NCBI RefSeq assembly: GCF_032921865.1
Contig: NZ_CP136684.1
Coordinates: 3,135,001 to 3,199,000, forward strand
Direction of reading: 5' to 3'
DNA length: 64,000 bases
Source of the DNA: Thalassospira lucentensis
GTDB lineage: Bacteria > Pseudomonadota > Alphaproteobacteria > Rhodospirillales > Thalassospiraceae
The translations under genes and the position numbers were made by a program. Each line of letters opens with the position of its first letter. Position 1 is the first letter of the stretch. The notes under the pieces are model-generated. The model had not been told where the DNA came from and made no database searches. It worked only from the letters and a program-made list of their open reading frames with translations. Of the stretch, positions 34,045 through 43,544 are shown in pieces.

Positions 34045-34734
34045 TTAGTCGTGCTTTCCGCCATTGGCTTTTGACCAGCCGATTGGATCAGCAAGGAAGG
34101 CCCGAACGCCTTCGATGGCTTCTTTGGGGAAGTATTCGCCTTCTTCGGCAACGGCCAGAACATCGGCCCAGGTTGCCAGGTAATGCAGTTCGATGTCGTC
34201 CTTTTTCAGTTCCTCAAGCGCGTTGGGGAACACACCATAGAAGAACACGACAAAGGCATGTTTGCATTCGGCGCCGGTTTCGCGGATGGCATTGACGAAA
34301 TTGACTTTTGATGCGCCGTCGGTGGCAAGGTCTTCGACCAGAAGAACGCGCTGGCCTTCGTGGATGTCGCCCTCGATCCGTGCCTTGCGGCCAAATCCCT
34401 TTGGCTTCTTGCGGACATACTGCATCGGCAGGTCCAGGACATCGGCCAGCCAAGCGGAATAGGGGATGCCCGCGGTTTCACCACCGGCGACCGCATCAAA
34501 TGCCTCGTAACCGGCCTTGTCGGAAACCTGACGCGCGGCAAGTTCCATGACCTTGCGGCGTGCGCGCGGGAAGGAAATCAGCTTGCGGCAATCGATGTAG
34601 ACCGGGCTTGCCCAGCCGGATGTCAGGATATAGGCCTCTTCCGGGCGGAAATTCACAGCCCCGATATCAAGCAAAATCTTTGCGACGGTTTTGGCGGCAT
34701 ACGAGCAATGCGCGGTCGAAGTTTCGTTGGTCAT
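34045..34734 (-). CDS. pyrE: Orotate phosphoribosyltransferase
   Basis: The 229-residue enzyme joins orotate and PRPP to orotidine 5'-phosphate in pyrimidine synthesis. The PRPP motif LLVEDLATDGASK is at about 131-143, and YVRKKPKGFGRKARIEG holds the flexible catalytic lysine loop. The ATG at 34734 gives MTNETSTAHCSYAAKTVAKI; an upstream extension in frame is not PyrE-like. It is a stand-alone gene. Confidence 0.95.
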   Translation of the reverse strand: MTNETSTAHCSYAAKTVAKILLDIGAVNFRPEEAYILTSGWASPVYIDCRKLISFPRARRKVMELAARQVSDKAGYEAFDAVAGGETAGIPYSAWLADVLDLPMQYVRKKPKGFGRKARIEGDIHEGQRVLLVEDLATDGASKVNFVNAIRETGAECKHAFVVFFYGVFPNALEELKKDDIELHYLATWADVLAVAEEGEYFPKEAIEGVRAFLADPIGWSKANGGKHD

Positions 34735-34898
34735 GGCGACTATACCCTTTTTCGGATCGAATATTTGCGCACGTCTTAGCGTTTTTGAACGCAAAGCGCA
34801 AAGAAAAGCCGCTGTCCAGCTGGTCAGGATCAGGTGCCCGGTGTTGCCGGGGGCAAATTTGCGGGCAGCAGAGCCGGATGCGAATAACGCAGTGCCGA

Positions 34899-34931
34899 TT
34901 TGAAATATCAAAACTGATATCTTAGATATCA
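34899..34931. promoter_or_regulatory. Two adjacent dyads upstream of the XRE gene
   Basis: TTTGAAATATCAAA (34899-34912) and TGATATCTTAGATATCA (34915-34931) are both perfect dyads, two bases apart, ending 62 bases ahead of the XRE gene. They are candidate autoregulatory operators. Confidence 0.45.
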
Positions 34932-34993
34932 TAATTGCAGTTTCAGATACCTTTTGTTAGGCTTCGGTCATGTTTGGATAGAGGGTTTGCTTC

Positions 34994-35281
34994 ATGATCA
35001 CCGCAGGACAGATGCGCGCGGCGCGTGCGTTGCTGGGCATTGATCAGAAAACACTGGCTGAGATGGCCGGGATTTCTGTGCCAACCATCCAGCGGATGGA
35101 GTCCAGCAAGGGCAATGTGCGCGGTGTGGTCGATACGCTGGCCAAGGTGGTTGATGCACTTGACCGGGCCGGGATCGAGCTGATTGGTGATCAGGCACCG
35201 AGCATTGCGACCGGACGCGGTGTGCGCCTGAAGGAACCTGAAACGCGACCTGCCCGGGATAACGGGCAGGGTGAGGAATAA
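34994..35281 (+). CDS. XRE-family small DNA-binding protein
   Basis: A 95-residue protein; the Cro/C1-type helix-turn-helix is at about 7-60 (ALLGIDQKTLAEMAGISVPT, IQRMESSKGNVRG). The C-terminus is charged and disordered. It lies 77 bases ahead of a SulP transporter gene in the same direction and could control or be co-transcribed with it. Confidence 0.85.
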   Translation: MITAGQMRAARALLGIDQKTLAEMAGISVPTIQRMESSKGNVRGVVDTLAKVVDALDRAGIELIGDQAPSIATGRGVRLKEPETRPARDNGQGEE

Positions 35282-35358
35282 AACGCAACGAATTTTGCGA
35301 CGGCGACCGCCGACTTATGCCGACGATCCCGCCGCCTTTTGCAAGGCTGCCGGAGACT

Positions 35359-37092
35359 ATGGAAACCAGAACCTCGAAGATCAATCCGGCATCCGAACCC
35401 GGATATGCCGAACTGTTTACACCGAAACTTGTTACCGTCCTGCGCGAAGGATACGGACTTAAAGAGCTTCGCGCTGATGCGATTGCCGGTTTGACAGTGG
35501 CGATTGTCGCCCTCCCGCTATCGATGGCGATTGCAATTGCATCGGGCGTTTCTCCGGCGCAGGGGCTTTATACCGCGATTGTCGGTGGCATTCTGGTGTC
35601 GCTTCTGGGCGGCAGCCGTTTTCAGATCGGTGGACCGGCGGGGGCGTTTATCGTTCTGGTTGCGGGCACGGTGCAGGCGCACGGGCTGGACGGGTTGCTT
35701 ATTGCAACCATCCTGTCAGGCGTGATGTTGCTGGCCATCGGGGCACTGAAGCTTGGCACCTATATCAAATTCATTCCCTATCCGGTGACGGTTGGCTTTA
35801 CCGCCGGGATTGCGGTGATCATTTTCGCAAGCCAGATCAAGGATTTGCTGGGGCTGACCCTGTCGGGGGCGGAGCCGGGGCCGCTTCTGGAAAAACTTCC
35901 GGCGATCTGGGCCGCTTTGCCGGGGATTGATCTTGTAACGGTTGCCCTTTCCGGGGCGACGATCCTTGTGATCATTGGCACCAAACGGGTGCGTCCGCAC
36001 TGGCCGGGCATGTTGATTGCCGTCGCCGGGGCCGGGTTGATAACAGCATTTTTCAATCTGCCGGTATCAACCATCGGCAGCGTCTTTGGCGGTATACCAG
36101 GCGACTTTCCAGCGCCGGTGCTACCGGAATTCACCCTTGAGAAAGTGCAGGCGGTTTTGCCCAACGCAATTGCATTTGCACTTCTGGGCGCCATTGAATC
36201 GCTGCTATCCGCCGTGGTGGCCGATGGCATGACCGGGCGGCATCACCGGTCGAACTGCGAACTGGTGGCCCAAGGGGTGGCCAATATGGCATCGGGTCTG
36301 TTTGGCGGCATATGCGTGACCGGCACGATTGCGCGCACCGCGACCAATATCCGTGCGGGTGCGCATGGTCCGGTTGCCGGGGTTCTGCATGCGCTGTTTT
36401 TGCTGCTGTTCATTCTGGTGGCAGCCCCGTTAGCAAGTTTCATTCCGCTGGCAAGTCTGGCCGGGGTGCTGGCGGTCGTCGCGTGGAACATGATCGAAAA
36501 ACATGCCTTTGCTACCTTGCTGCGTGCATCGCGCGGTGATGCGGCGGTGTTGCTGGTGACGTTCCTGCTGACGATTTTCCGTGATCTGCTGGAGGCCATT
36601 GTGGTCGGCTTTGCCTTGGGATCGGTCCTGTTTATCCAGCGGATGTCAAAAACGACCGCAATTGCCACCCACAGCCCGTTTGTGTCCGAAGACCGGGCGG
36701 ATGGCACGACCGGCGGGGCCGGGGCATCGGGTATTTCATCGACAACCGATCCTGACATCATGATTTACCGGATTACCGGCGTGTTCTTTTTCGGGGCCGC
36801 GGCATCCATCGGATCGGTTCTGGACCGGATTGGTGATACGCATAAGGCGCTGATCATTGATTTTGCTGCCGTGCCGTTTCTTGATTCAACCGCGGCCAAT
36901 ACGATTGCCGGGCTGGCAAGCAAGACTCACGGACGCGGGATCGAGGTCATTCTGACCGGCACATCGCATGACCTTCGGCGGGAACTGTTTGCGCACGGCA
37001 TCAAGCCGCCGCTGGTTCATTATGAAACTGATATCGAGACGGCGGCGGTGTGGCTTCGGGCGCATGGGATGCGCGACGTCCCTGCATCCTGA
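35359..37092 (+). CDS. SulP-family anion transporter with STAS domain
   Basis: The 577-residue protein has 10-14 membrane helices with the SulP signature LPLSMAIAIASGVSPAQGLY near 55-74 and a cytoplasmic STAS domain from about 475 (LIIDFAAVPFLDSTAANTI, with the conserved Asp-Ser). Members carry sulfate, bicarbonate or C4-dicarboxylates. No carbonic anhydrase or sulfur gene is adjacent, so the anion is unassigned. The start at METRTSK has GGAG just upstream; the ATG at 35317 adds 14 residues and has no ribosome site. Confidence 0.9.
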   Translation: METRTSKINPASEPGYAELFTPKLVTVLREGYGLKELRADAIAGLTVAIVALPLSMAIAIASGVSPAQGLYTAIVGGILVSLLGGSRFQIGGPAGAFIVLVAGTVQAHGLDGLLIATILSGVMLLAIGALKLGTYIKFIPYPVTVGFTAGIAVIIFASQIKDLLGLTLSGAEPGPLLEKLPAIWAALPGIDLVTVALSGATILVIIGTKRVRPHWPGMLIAVAGAGLITAFFNLPVSTIGSVFGGIPGDFPAPVLPEFTLEKVQAVLPNAIAFALLGAIESLLSAVVADGMTGRHHRSNCELVAQGVANMASGLFGGICVTGTIARTATNIRAGAHGPVAGVLHALFLLLFILVAAPLASFIPLASLAGVLAVVAWNMIEKHAFATLLRASRGDAAVLLVTFLLTIFRDLLEAIVVGFALGSVLFIQRMSKTTAIATHSPFVSEDRADGTTGGAGASGISSTTDPDIMIYRITGVFFFGAAASIGSVLDRIGDTHKALIIDFAAVPFLDSTAANTIAGLASKTHGRGIEVILTGTSHDLRRELFAHGIKPPLVHYETDIETAAVWLRAHGMRDVPAS

Positions 37093-37204
37093 TTTGCTGC
37101 CACGAAGACAGTGAGAATACCCCAAGCCCTTGTCAGGCATTGGCAAAGTGCGGTTTTGGGTTTATTTGGTATAGCTTTACCGAATTAAGCGGAAAGGCAC
37201 TGCC

Positions 37205-37993
37205 ATGTCGCAGGAAACCGGACTTGTCGTCGATATCAATGACGGCGGTATTGCAATCATCACCATTTCGCAGCCGGAGCGCAAAAACGCGCTGACCAAG
37301 CCGATGTGGGGGGAACTTGCCCGGATTGCCGACGATCTTGGTGGGGACAGCAACCTGCGTTGCATCGTTATTCGCGGCGGCAGCGGGGCCGGATTTGGGG
37401 CCGGAGCGGATATTCATGAATTTGTTCGCGAACGTGACGGGTTTGAAAAGGCGCGCGATTACGGAATGCTCCATGCCGAAGCCTTGCAGGCGCTTCGGGT
37501 TTGCCAGCATCCAGTGATTGCGGCGATTGACGGGCCGTGCATCGGGGCGTCGTTTGTGTTGGCTGCGGCCTGCGATTTGCGGATTGCAGCCGATAATGCA
37601 AAATTCGCCGTGCCGCCGATGAAGCTTGGCGCGACGCTGGGCTATCCGGAATTGCAGATCATGCTGGATCTTCTGGGCGAAGCAACCCTGTTTGAAATCC
37701 TGCTGGAAGGGCAAGTTTTTGATGTCGCGCGTGCGCGCGAAATCGGCTTTATCGCCCGGCATGTGCCACTTGATGCATTCGATGCGGAAGTAACGGCGAC
37801 AGCAACCCGAATTGCCGGTGGCGCACCGATCACCCAGCGCCTGCACAAGAAAATGATCAACCGCCTGAAAGAAGGCGGTTCGATTGACGCAAGGGAATTT
37901 GACGAAGGATACCGCGCCTTTGACAGTGCGGATTTCAAGGAAGGCTACACCGCCTTTCTGGAAAAAAGAAAAGCGGTGTTCGAAGGCAGGTAA
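37205..37993 (+). CDS. Enoyl-CoA hydratase/isomerase family protein
   Basis: The 262-residue crotonase-fold protein has the oxyanion-hole parts GAGFGAGADIHEFV near 62-75 and GPCIGASFVLAAACDLRIA near 107-125. The hydratase glutamates of ECH are replaced by APPMKLGATLGYPELQIML-type residues (PPMKLG...GYPE), so a true crotonyl-CoA hydratase activity is not certain. It stands alone, convergent with the DinB gene. Confidence 0.88.
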   Translation: MSQETGLVVDINDGGIAIITISQPERKNALTKPMWGELARIADDLGGDSNLRCIVIRGGSGAGFGAGADIHEFVRERDGFEKARDYGMLHAEALQALRVCQHPVIAAIDGPCIGASFVLAAACDLRIAADNAKFAVPPMKLGATLGYPELQIMLDLLGEATLFEILLEGQVFDVARAREIGFIARHVPLDAFDAEVTATATRIAGGAPITQRLHKKMINRLKEGGSIDAREFDEGYRAFDSADFKEGYTAFLEKRKAVFEGR

Positions 37994-38001
37994 CGGTCGG
38001 G

Positions 38002-38511
38002 TCACAACGGCAAATCCGGTGTCAGCGGCACGTCGGTAATGCCGTAATCAAGACCCATCTTGTAAAGCTCGCTTGTGATTTGCGATCTGTGATGGGTTTG
38101 GTGGTTGAAAAGCTGCATCAGGAAAAGCTGGCGCGGCAATTTGCGGGTTACACCATCCAGCCCCATCAATTCGCGAATGTCATCCTGCCAGCCATGATCG
38201 CTGGAATCGACGAATTCGGCGATTGCCGTGTCGGTTTCGATCCGCATTTTGCCAAGAGTTTCGAAATCATCGGCCATGACGGTGCGGGCATCAAATGGCT
38301 CGGCCTGTCCGGTTTTCAGAATGCCGAGGATGCGGTGATCTATATACAGCAGATGATTAAGTGTTGCGTGGATCGAGCCAAAAAACATACCGCGGTCACG
38401 GCGGCGTTCCTCGTCACCAATCTGATCACAAAGATCGTACAGAATACCATTTTGCCAGCTGTTATATTTGGCCATGGCGCGGCCGTAATCGTTGAAATTC
38501 ATCTTTGCCAT
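38002..38511 (-). CDS. DinB-family putative metal-dependent hydrolase
   Basis: A 169-residue DinB/YfiT-like four-helix protein. The metal-site histidines are visible in TLNHLLYIDH (about 44-53) and FNHQTHHRSQ (about 140-149). The ATG at 38511 has AAGGAG ten bases upstream. Related proteins are thiol S-transferases; the role here is unknown. It lies 37 bases behind the Bcr/CflA gene and probably shares its transcript. Confidence 0.85.
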   Translation of the reverse strand: MAKMNFNDYGRAMAKYNSWQNGILYDLCDQIGDEERRRDRGMFFGSIHATLNHLLYIDHRILGILKTGQAEPFDARTVMADDFETLGKMRIETDTAIAEFVDSSDHGWQDDIRELMGLDGVTRKLPRQLFLMQLFNHQTHHRSQITSELYKMGLDYGITDVPLTPDLPL

Positions 38512-38548
38512 CTGGTGGGGCTCCTTGTTGGCATTAACCGGTCTGTAC

Positions 38549-39805
38549 TTAATCTGCGGCAACCGCGACGGTATCGTCGGTTTGGGCCGGGGCAGGCTGT
38601 TCGATCTGTTTTGCCTCGGCCACGAAATGGACCATGACATTGGCGAAAATGCCAAAGGCCAGCATCGATGCTGTCACGGGCAGAAGACTGCCGTCATGGA
38701 CCTGTCCGATAATGGTGCCTGCTAATGCGCCGGTGGCAAACTGTATGGTCCCCATCAAGGCGGTGGCCGTCCCGCCGATATGTGGGAAATACTGCATGAA
38801 GGCCGCGGTTGCGTTTGGTGCGGTCAGCCCGATCATGCCGACAGCAACCATCACCAGCGGCACCACAGCATATAGCGACGGCTCAAACGCATTCACCGCA
38901 ATGAACAATCCGATCACGGCCGCCAGTTGAAGGGCGGTGCCAATCGCAAGTATCTGATGGCATTCAAGCCGTTTCAGCAACGGATTGTTCAGGCGGTTGC
39001 AGATCACGATGACAATGACATTCGCCCCGAACAGATAGGGGAACTGGCTTGGTGATACGCCGAAATAATCAATATACATGAACGGGCTGTCGGTCAGGAA
39101 ACTGAACATGACCGCACTTGCCCCGGTGTGGGCCAGCATGAAACCAACTGCCTTGCGCGTACGCAGGACTTCCAGATAGGTCCACCACACCCGTCGTGCT
39201 GGTCCGGCATAGCGTGGGCGCAGTTTGGTGGTTTCGGGTAACTTGAACCAAACAATCACCAGCATGATGCTGCCATATATGACCAGCAGGACGAAAATCG
39301 CCTGCCACTGGAAATAGACCAGCAGGGCCGAACCAACCGTTGGAGCGACCAACGGGGCAATCATCATGATCACCGCGATCAGGGCAAACATGCGCGCGGC
39401 ATCCTTGCCATCAAACAGGTCGCGCACCGATGCACCGACAATCACAAGGGCAAAACCGCCGCCAATCGCCTGGATAAAGCGCATGACATTCAGCGACAGG
39501 GAACTGTCGACAAAGATGATGATCGCACTGGTGATGATGTAAATCACAAGCCCGATCAACGCGACCGGGCGACGGCCAACGCGATCCGAAAGCGGCCCGC
39601 CAATCAGCTGACCCAGGGCAAAACCAATCAGGAACATGCTGATTGATACTTCGACATTATGCGTCGGCGCGCCAAAATCTGCTGCCATCGCCGGAATGGC
39701 AGGCAGGTAGGTATCAATCGCAAATGGTGCGGTCGCGATCAGGGCGGCAAGCAGGATCGCAAGGCGCTGCGTATTGATCGGGGCGCTGGCATCTGTATTC
39801 GCCAT
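38549..39805 (-). CDS. Bcr/CflA-family MFS multidrug efflux pump
   Basis: The 418-residue protein has 12 membrane helices. Subfamily signs are the N-terminal FAIDTYLPAIPAMAADFG and the motif GQLIGGPLSDRVGRRPVALI near 64-83. Members export bicyclomycin, chloramphenicol or metabolites. The stop codon is followed within the operon by the DinB gene. No regulator is adjacent. Confidence 0.9.
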   Translation of the reverse strand: MANTDASAPINTQRLAILLAALIATAPFAIDTYLPAIPAMAADFGAPTHNVEVSISMFLIGFALGQLIGGPLSDRVGRRPVALIGLVIYIITSAIIIFVDSSLSLNVMRFIQAIGGGFALVIVGASVRDLFDGKDAARMFALIAVIMMIAPLVAPTVGSALLVYFQWQAIFVLLVIYGSIMLVIVWFKLPETTKLRPRYAGPARRVWWTYLEVLRTRKAVGFMLAHTGASAVMFSFLTDSPFMYIDYFGVSPSQFPYLFGANVIVIVICNRLNNPLLKRLECHQILAIGTALQLAAVIGLFIAVNAFEPSLYAVVPLVMVAVGMIGLTAPNATAAFMQYFPHIGGTATALMGTIQFATGALAGTIIGQVHDGSLLPVTASMLAFGIFANVMVHFVAEAKQIEQPAPAQTDDTVAVAAD

Positions 39806-40144
39806 GACTTCCGTATCCGTTTCTTATGGTGGCAGGTGGGGCGTGATCTGTCCGGTTTCCAGTATCGGTCTTTAGCGGACTTCCTTAAGGCCAGCCGGAA
39901 TGACAGGAAACGGGACATATCGCCAACACCCGGACAGCGGGCGGGGCGAAAATTCCGGTCAGATATGGCAGTGGCATCAGGAAGGCCGCACCGTTGCGGG
40001 TGGCGGGGCCGGGTGGATCGCAGCCTGAAACGATTCAATTTGTGCCATTATCCACGGAAATTCTGTTTTTTCCAGCCCGGCGATTTTGACAGCCTGAATA
40101 TCAGCTATGCATATAACCGTCTGACGCGGCAAAAGAATACAGGC
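39806..40144. other. Intergenic stretch without visible gene
   Basis: Between the Bcr/CflA start and the dct terminator about 340 bases have no open frame with ribosome site or recognisable product. It presumably contains the Bcr/CflA promoter (minus strand, near 39810-39900). I see no repeat or operator. Confidence 0.5.
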
Positions 40145-40181
40145 CGCAAAAGAAAACGGCACCCGCGATGGGGTGCCGTTT
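40145..40181 (-). terminator. Rho-independent terminator of dctPQM
   Basis: On the minus strand AAACGGCACCC and GGGTGCCGTTT form an 11-bp stem around a GC-rich 6-base loop, followed by TTCTTTTGC. It lies 26 bases past dctM. Confidence 0.85.
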
Positions 40182-40206
40182 GCAAGGTTTTCAGTTCTCG
40201 CCTGAT

Positions 40207-41613
40207 CTAATAGTTCATGACCTTTTCCGGGCCCATCAGCATGGTCGGAAGCCATGTCGAAATTGCCGGTATGTATGTCACGATGATCAGGAAGACCAGC
40301 AGGATCATCAGCCAAGGCAGGGCTGCACGAACCACCTGAACCAGCGACATGCCGGTGATACCCGATGTCACGAACAGGTTAAGCCCGACCGGCGGCGTGA
40401 TCAGGCCGATTTCCATGTTCACAACCATGATGATGCCCAGATGGATCGGATCGATACCAAGCTTCATCGCAATCGGGAACAGGATCGGTGCCATGATCAG
40501 AAGGATGGCCGAAGGTTCCATGAAGTTGCCCGCGATCAACAGAATGATGTTGACCACGATCAGGAAGGCCCAAGGTTCCAGACCCCAGTTGATGATGGTT
40601 TCTGCAATGGTGTGCGGAATGCGTTCGGATGTCAGCACATGGGCAAACAGCATGGCGTTGGCAATGATGAACATCAGCATGATGGTCACTTTGCCAGACT
40701 CCAGCAGCACGTGGCGGATATCCTTGTCGAACGGGATCAGCGCGATGGCCTTGCCGATTTTAGGCAGGTTGTAGCCTATGATAGCGCCCACACCCATGCC
40801 TTTTTCCGGAACCCAGGCAACACCCTTGATCGGGCCCATATCGCGATAAAACACGATAGCGACCAGCAGGGCATAGACGGATGCGACGGCTGCGGCTTCG
40901 GTCGGGGTAAAGATCCCGCCATAGATACCGCCCATGATCACAACCACCAGAAGCAGGCCACCGGATGCGGAAAACAGGCCTTCAAACCATTCCGAAGCGC
41001 TCGGACGATCCTGTTTGGGCAGCTTTTTGATCCGGGCGACAACATAGATCACCGCCATCAGCATCAGACCGGCGATCAAGCCGGGAATGACACCGGCCAG
41101 GAACATGCGGCCGACCGAAACCTGGGTTGCCGCGGCATAGACCACCATCACGATGGATGGCGGGATCAGAATGCCAAGCGTACCGGCGTTACAGATCACA
41201 CCGGCGGCAAAGTTGCGTGGATACCCCGATTTGATCATGCCGGCGATCACCACCGAACCAATGGCAACAACCGTGGCCGGGCTGGAACCAGAAACAGCGG
41301 CAAACAGCATACAGGCCAGAACGGACGCCATGGCAAGGCCGCCATGGAACCAGCCAACCGTATCCACCGCAAAGCGGATCAGACGACGTGCCACCCCGCC
41401 GGTCGACAGGAAGGTCGAGGCAAGGATGAAGAACGGAATGGCCAGAAGGGTGTAATGTTCCATCCCGTTGAACAGTTTTTCGATCAGGGTCGCAAGCGAG
41501 TCCGATCCAAAGAACAGGATGGTGGTGATGGATGACAGGCCCAGCGCCACGCCGATCGGGGTGCCAAGCGCCATCAACGCAAACAGCGTGATGAACAGAT
41601 ATGCGATTGTCAT
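40207..41613 (-). CDS. dctM: TRAP transporter large permease (C4-dicarboxylate type)
   Basis: The 468-residue DctM protein has about 12 helices and the loops GGVARRLIRFAVDTVGWFHG, SGSSPATVVAIGSVVIAGM and ITPPVGLNLFVTSGI. It is some 30 residues longer than most, with an extra loop near 215-230 (KKLPKQDRPSASEW). It forms the channel with the DctQ upstream. A C4-dicarboxylate substrate is inferred from the linked dctB-dctD genes and the DctP type. Confidence 0.92.
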   Translation of the reverse strand: MTIAYLFITLFALMALGTPIGVALGLSSITTILFFGSDSLATLIEKLFNGMEHYTLLAIPFFILASTFLSTGGVARRLIRFAVDTVGWFHGGLAMASVLACMLFAAVSGSSPATVVAIGSVVIAGMIKSGYPRNFAAGVICNAGTLGILIPPSIVMVVYAAATQVSVGRMFLAGVIPGLIAGLMLMAVIYVVARIKKLPKQDRPSASEWFEGLFSASGGLLLVVVIMGGIYGGIFTPTEAAAVASVYALLVAIVFYRDMGPIKGVAWVPEKGMGVGAIIGYNLPKIGKAIALIPFDKDIRHVLLESGKVTIMLMFIIANAMLFAHVLTSERIPHTIAETIINWGLEPWAFLIVVNIILLIAGNFMEPSAILLIMAPILFPIAMKLGIDPIHLGIIMVVNMEIGLITPPVGLNLFVTSGITGMSLVQVVRAALPWLMILLVFLIIVTYIPAISTWLPTMLMGPEKVMNY

Positions 41614-41632
41614 TTAAGGCGTTCCCCCGCGA

Positions 41633-42208
41633 TCATTTATCGTTGTCGCGACGGACCATGCCGTCGGCCATGGCTTCGGCTTCATCGCCCTCGCCAATGG
41701 TTTCGATCGCCTCGCGTGCCTCGTCGGCAAGCGAGAATCCGTTTTGCTGACCCGAAAGAATACGCCACAGGACCTGTCCGAGACGGAACAGCAGTAACGC
41801 ACCGCCAAGCGGCAGGATCAGATAGACCACCCACATCGGGATCGGGGAATCTTCGGCCTCGATACCGATCATGTGATAGAAGGTCATGCTTTCCCAGCCG
41901 CCATAAAGAATGAGCGCGGCATAGGTCATGCAGACCAGGGCAACAAAGATACCGGTGATGCGCTGGGCGGGTTTTGCAAACAGCTGCACAAGGGCATCGA
42001 CCCCGATATGGGATCCGACCTTGACGCCATAAGACATGCCGAAAAGCACAAGCCAGGCAAACAGAAATTCGGTGATTTCCATCGACCAGGTCATACCGGA
42101 ATTGAAGCCGTAACGAAGAACGACATTGACGAAAGTCAGTACCGTCATGGCGGCGAGAAGGAGGGCAATAATGCCCTCCTCCAGCCGGTCAACGACCGTT
42201 TTAATCAT
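41633..42208 (-). CDS. dctQ: TRAP transporter small permease (C4-dicarboxylate type)
   Basis: A 191-residue protein with four helices and the family's W-S-M-E-I-T-E-F-L-F loop (TWSMEITEFLFAWLVLFGMS, about 40-59). The acidic cytoplasmic C-terminus (EAIETIGEGDEAEAMADG) is longer than usual. It lies 19 bases ahead of dctM and 29 behind dctP. Confidence 0.9.
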   Translation of the reverse strand: MIKTVVDRLEEGIIALLLAAMTVLTFVNVVLRYGFNSGMTWSMEITEFLFAWLVLFGMSYGVKVGSHIGVDALVQLFAKPAQRITGIFVALVCMTYAALILYGGWESMTFYHMIGIEAEDSPIPMWVVYLILPLGGALLLFRLGQVLWRILSGQQNGFSLADEAREAIETIGEGDEAEAMADGMVRRDNDK

Positions 42209-42237
42209 AGCGGTAACGGTCCTCTAGGTTCGAGGAA

Positions 42238-43233
42238 TTACTTGTTGCAGGCGGCGGCGGCTTCGATCAGATCGGCACCGATATCACCTTCGAACTGAGC
42301 CCAGACAGGCTTCATGGCTTCGCGCCATGCTTTGACATCGTCAGGAGACGGTTTGACGATTTCGGTTTCGCCCGAGTTAACGATCAGCTGGCGCTGTTCG
42401 TCGGCCAGTTTGCCCGACAGACCGTTCGAGTATTCGGTTGCTTCGTCCATGGCCTGTTTCAGACCAGCCTGGATTTCCGGATCAAGACCGTCCCACCATT
42501 TGGTCGAGGTCACGACCAGATAGTCGAGCAGACCGTGGTTCGATTCAGTGATGTAATCCTGAACTTCGAAGAACTTCTGGGAATAGATGTTCGACCAGGT
42601 ATTTTCCTGACCGTCAACAACGCCGGTCTGAAGTGCCGAATAGGTTTCGGCGAATGCCATTTTCTGCGGGACGGCATCAACAGCTTCGAACTGGGCAGCA
42701 AGAACGTCCGAGCTCTGAATACGGAATTTCAGGCCAGCGGCGTCAGCCGGGGTCAAAAGCGGCTTGTTGGCCGAAAGCTGTTTCAGGCCGTTGTGCCAGT
42801 AACCAAGACCGGTGAGACCCTTGTCAGCCATCGAAAGCAGAAGCTCCTGGCCTTTTTCACCTTTCTGGAAGCATTCAACAGCTTCCATGTCGTTGAACAG
42901 GAACGGAAGATCGAACAGGCCGAGCTTCGAGGTCCATTTGCCGAATTTCGCAAGCGACGGTGCAGCAAGCTGAACGTCACCGCGGAGCATTGCCGGCAGA
43001 ACCTTGTCGTCATCGAACAGCTGCGAGTTCGGATAAATTTCGACTTTAACCTTGTCACCAAGGATTTCTTCAGCACGCTTTTTGAAGAACTCAGCGCCCT
43101 GACCCTTCGGGGTGTTCGGGGCAACCACGTGAGCATATTTGACAACAACCTGTGCGGATGCTGCGCTGGTCATGCCAAGAACAGCTGCCATTGCAACGCT
43201 GGTTGCGAGAAGTTTTTTGGTAATCGGACGCAT
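42238..43233 (-). CDS. dctP: TRAP transporter periplasmic dicarboxylate-binding protein
   Basis: The 331-residue DctP protein has a signal peptide ending at ASAQ (about residue 27) and then VVVKYAHVVAPNTPKGQGAE. The ligand arginine is in KFRIQSSD near 170 and the FAETYSALQTGVVDGQENTW segment near 205. The ATG at 43233 follows GGGAG by eight bases; an adjacent TTG is possible but unnecessary. A sigma-54 promoter lies about 90 bases upstream, so DctB/DctD induction by dicarboxylates is expected. Confidence 0.92.
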   Translation of the reverse strand: MRPITKKLLATSVAMAAVLGMTSAASAQVVVKYAHVVAPNTPKGQGAEFFKKRAEEILGDKVKVEIYPNSQLFDDDKVLPAMLRGDVQLAAPSLAKFGKWTSKLGLFDLPFLFNDMEAVECFQKGEKGQELLLSMADKGLTGLGYWHNGLKQLSANKPLLTPADAAGLKFRIQSSDVLAAQFEAVDAVPQKMAFAETYSALQTGVVDGQENTWSNIYSQKFFEVQDYITESNHGLLDYLVVTSTKWWDGLDPEIQAGLKQAMDEATEYSNGLSGKLADEQRQLIVNSGETEIVKPSPDDVKAWREAMKPVWAQFEGDIGADLIEAAAACNK

Positions 43234-43325
43234 CAATAGTCTCCCTATAAGCTTTGTGCGTTTTCCCAGTAGCGCGCCAGTTATCGGCGTCGTTCAGGTC
43301 GCCGTCTGGCGCTGGGGTGCAATAC

Positions 43326-43341
43326 TGCAATTGCCGGGCCA
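43326..43341 (-). promoter_or_regulatory. Sigma-54 (RpoN) promoter of dctPQM
   Basis: The minus strand reads TGGCCCGGCAATTGCA (43341-43326), matching TGGCAC-N5-TTGCA at all but one base with correct -24/-12 spacing. The start codon of dctP is about 92 bases downstream. Confidence 0.75.
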
Positions 43342-43460
43342 GTTCTGCATATCTGCCATTACGATAAGTAATATCAGCGGTTTGCGGTGTATTTCACGAT
43401 GGTGCGGTGCAGCGTAAGTTCTTATTTTTGTTGTCTTTCCCGCACATCCCTCTTTCGCAA

Positions 43461-43478
43461 TGTGCGGTCTTCCGCACA
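43461..43478. promoter_or_regulatory. DctD upstream activating sequence
   Basis: TGTGCGG-TCTT-CCGCACA is a perfect 7-bp-arm dyad, about 120 bases upstream of the sigma-54 promoter, typical for an enhancer of a sigma-54 activator. A further half-site CCGCACA stands at 43440-43446. Confidence 0.7.
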
Positions 43479-43544
43479 ATATCTCAAGTTGAAAATGCAA
43501 TTTTTTTATCGATTACGGGATTTTGGGCGCAATCAGGGTCTGCC

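Noticed and set aside
40168-41535. 455-residue plus-strand open frame
   Set aside because: It is antisense to dctM over its whole length and is His/Asp/Arg/Gln-rich, the usual shadow of a membrane-protein gene in a GC-rich genome.
43440-43446. Second full DctD dyad
   Set aside because: CCGCACA is present as a half-site but its partner arm is not, so it is mentioned only with the main dyad.
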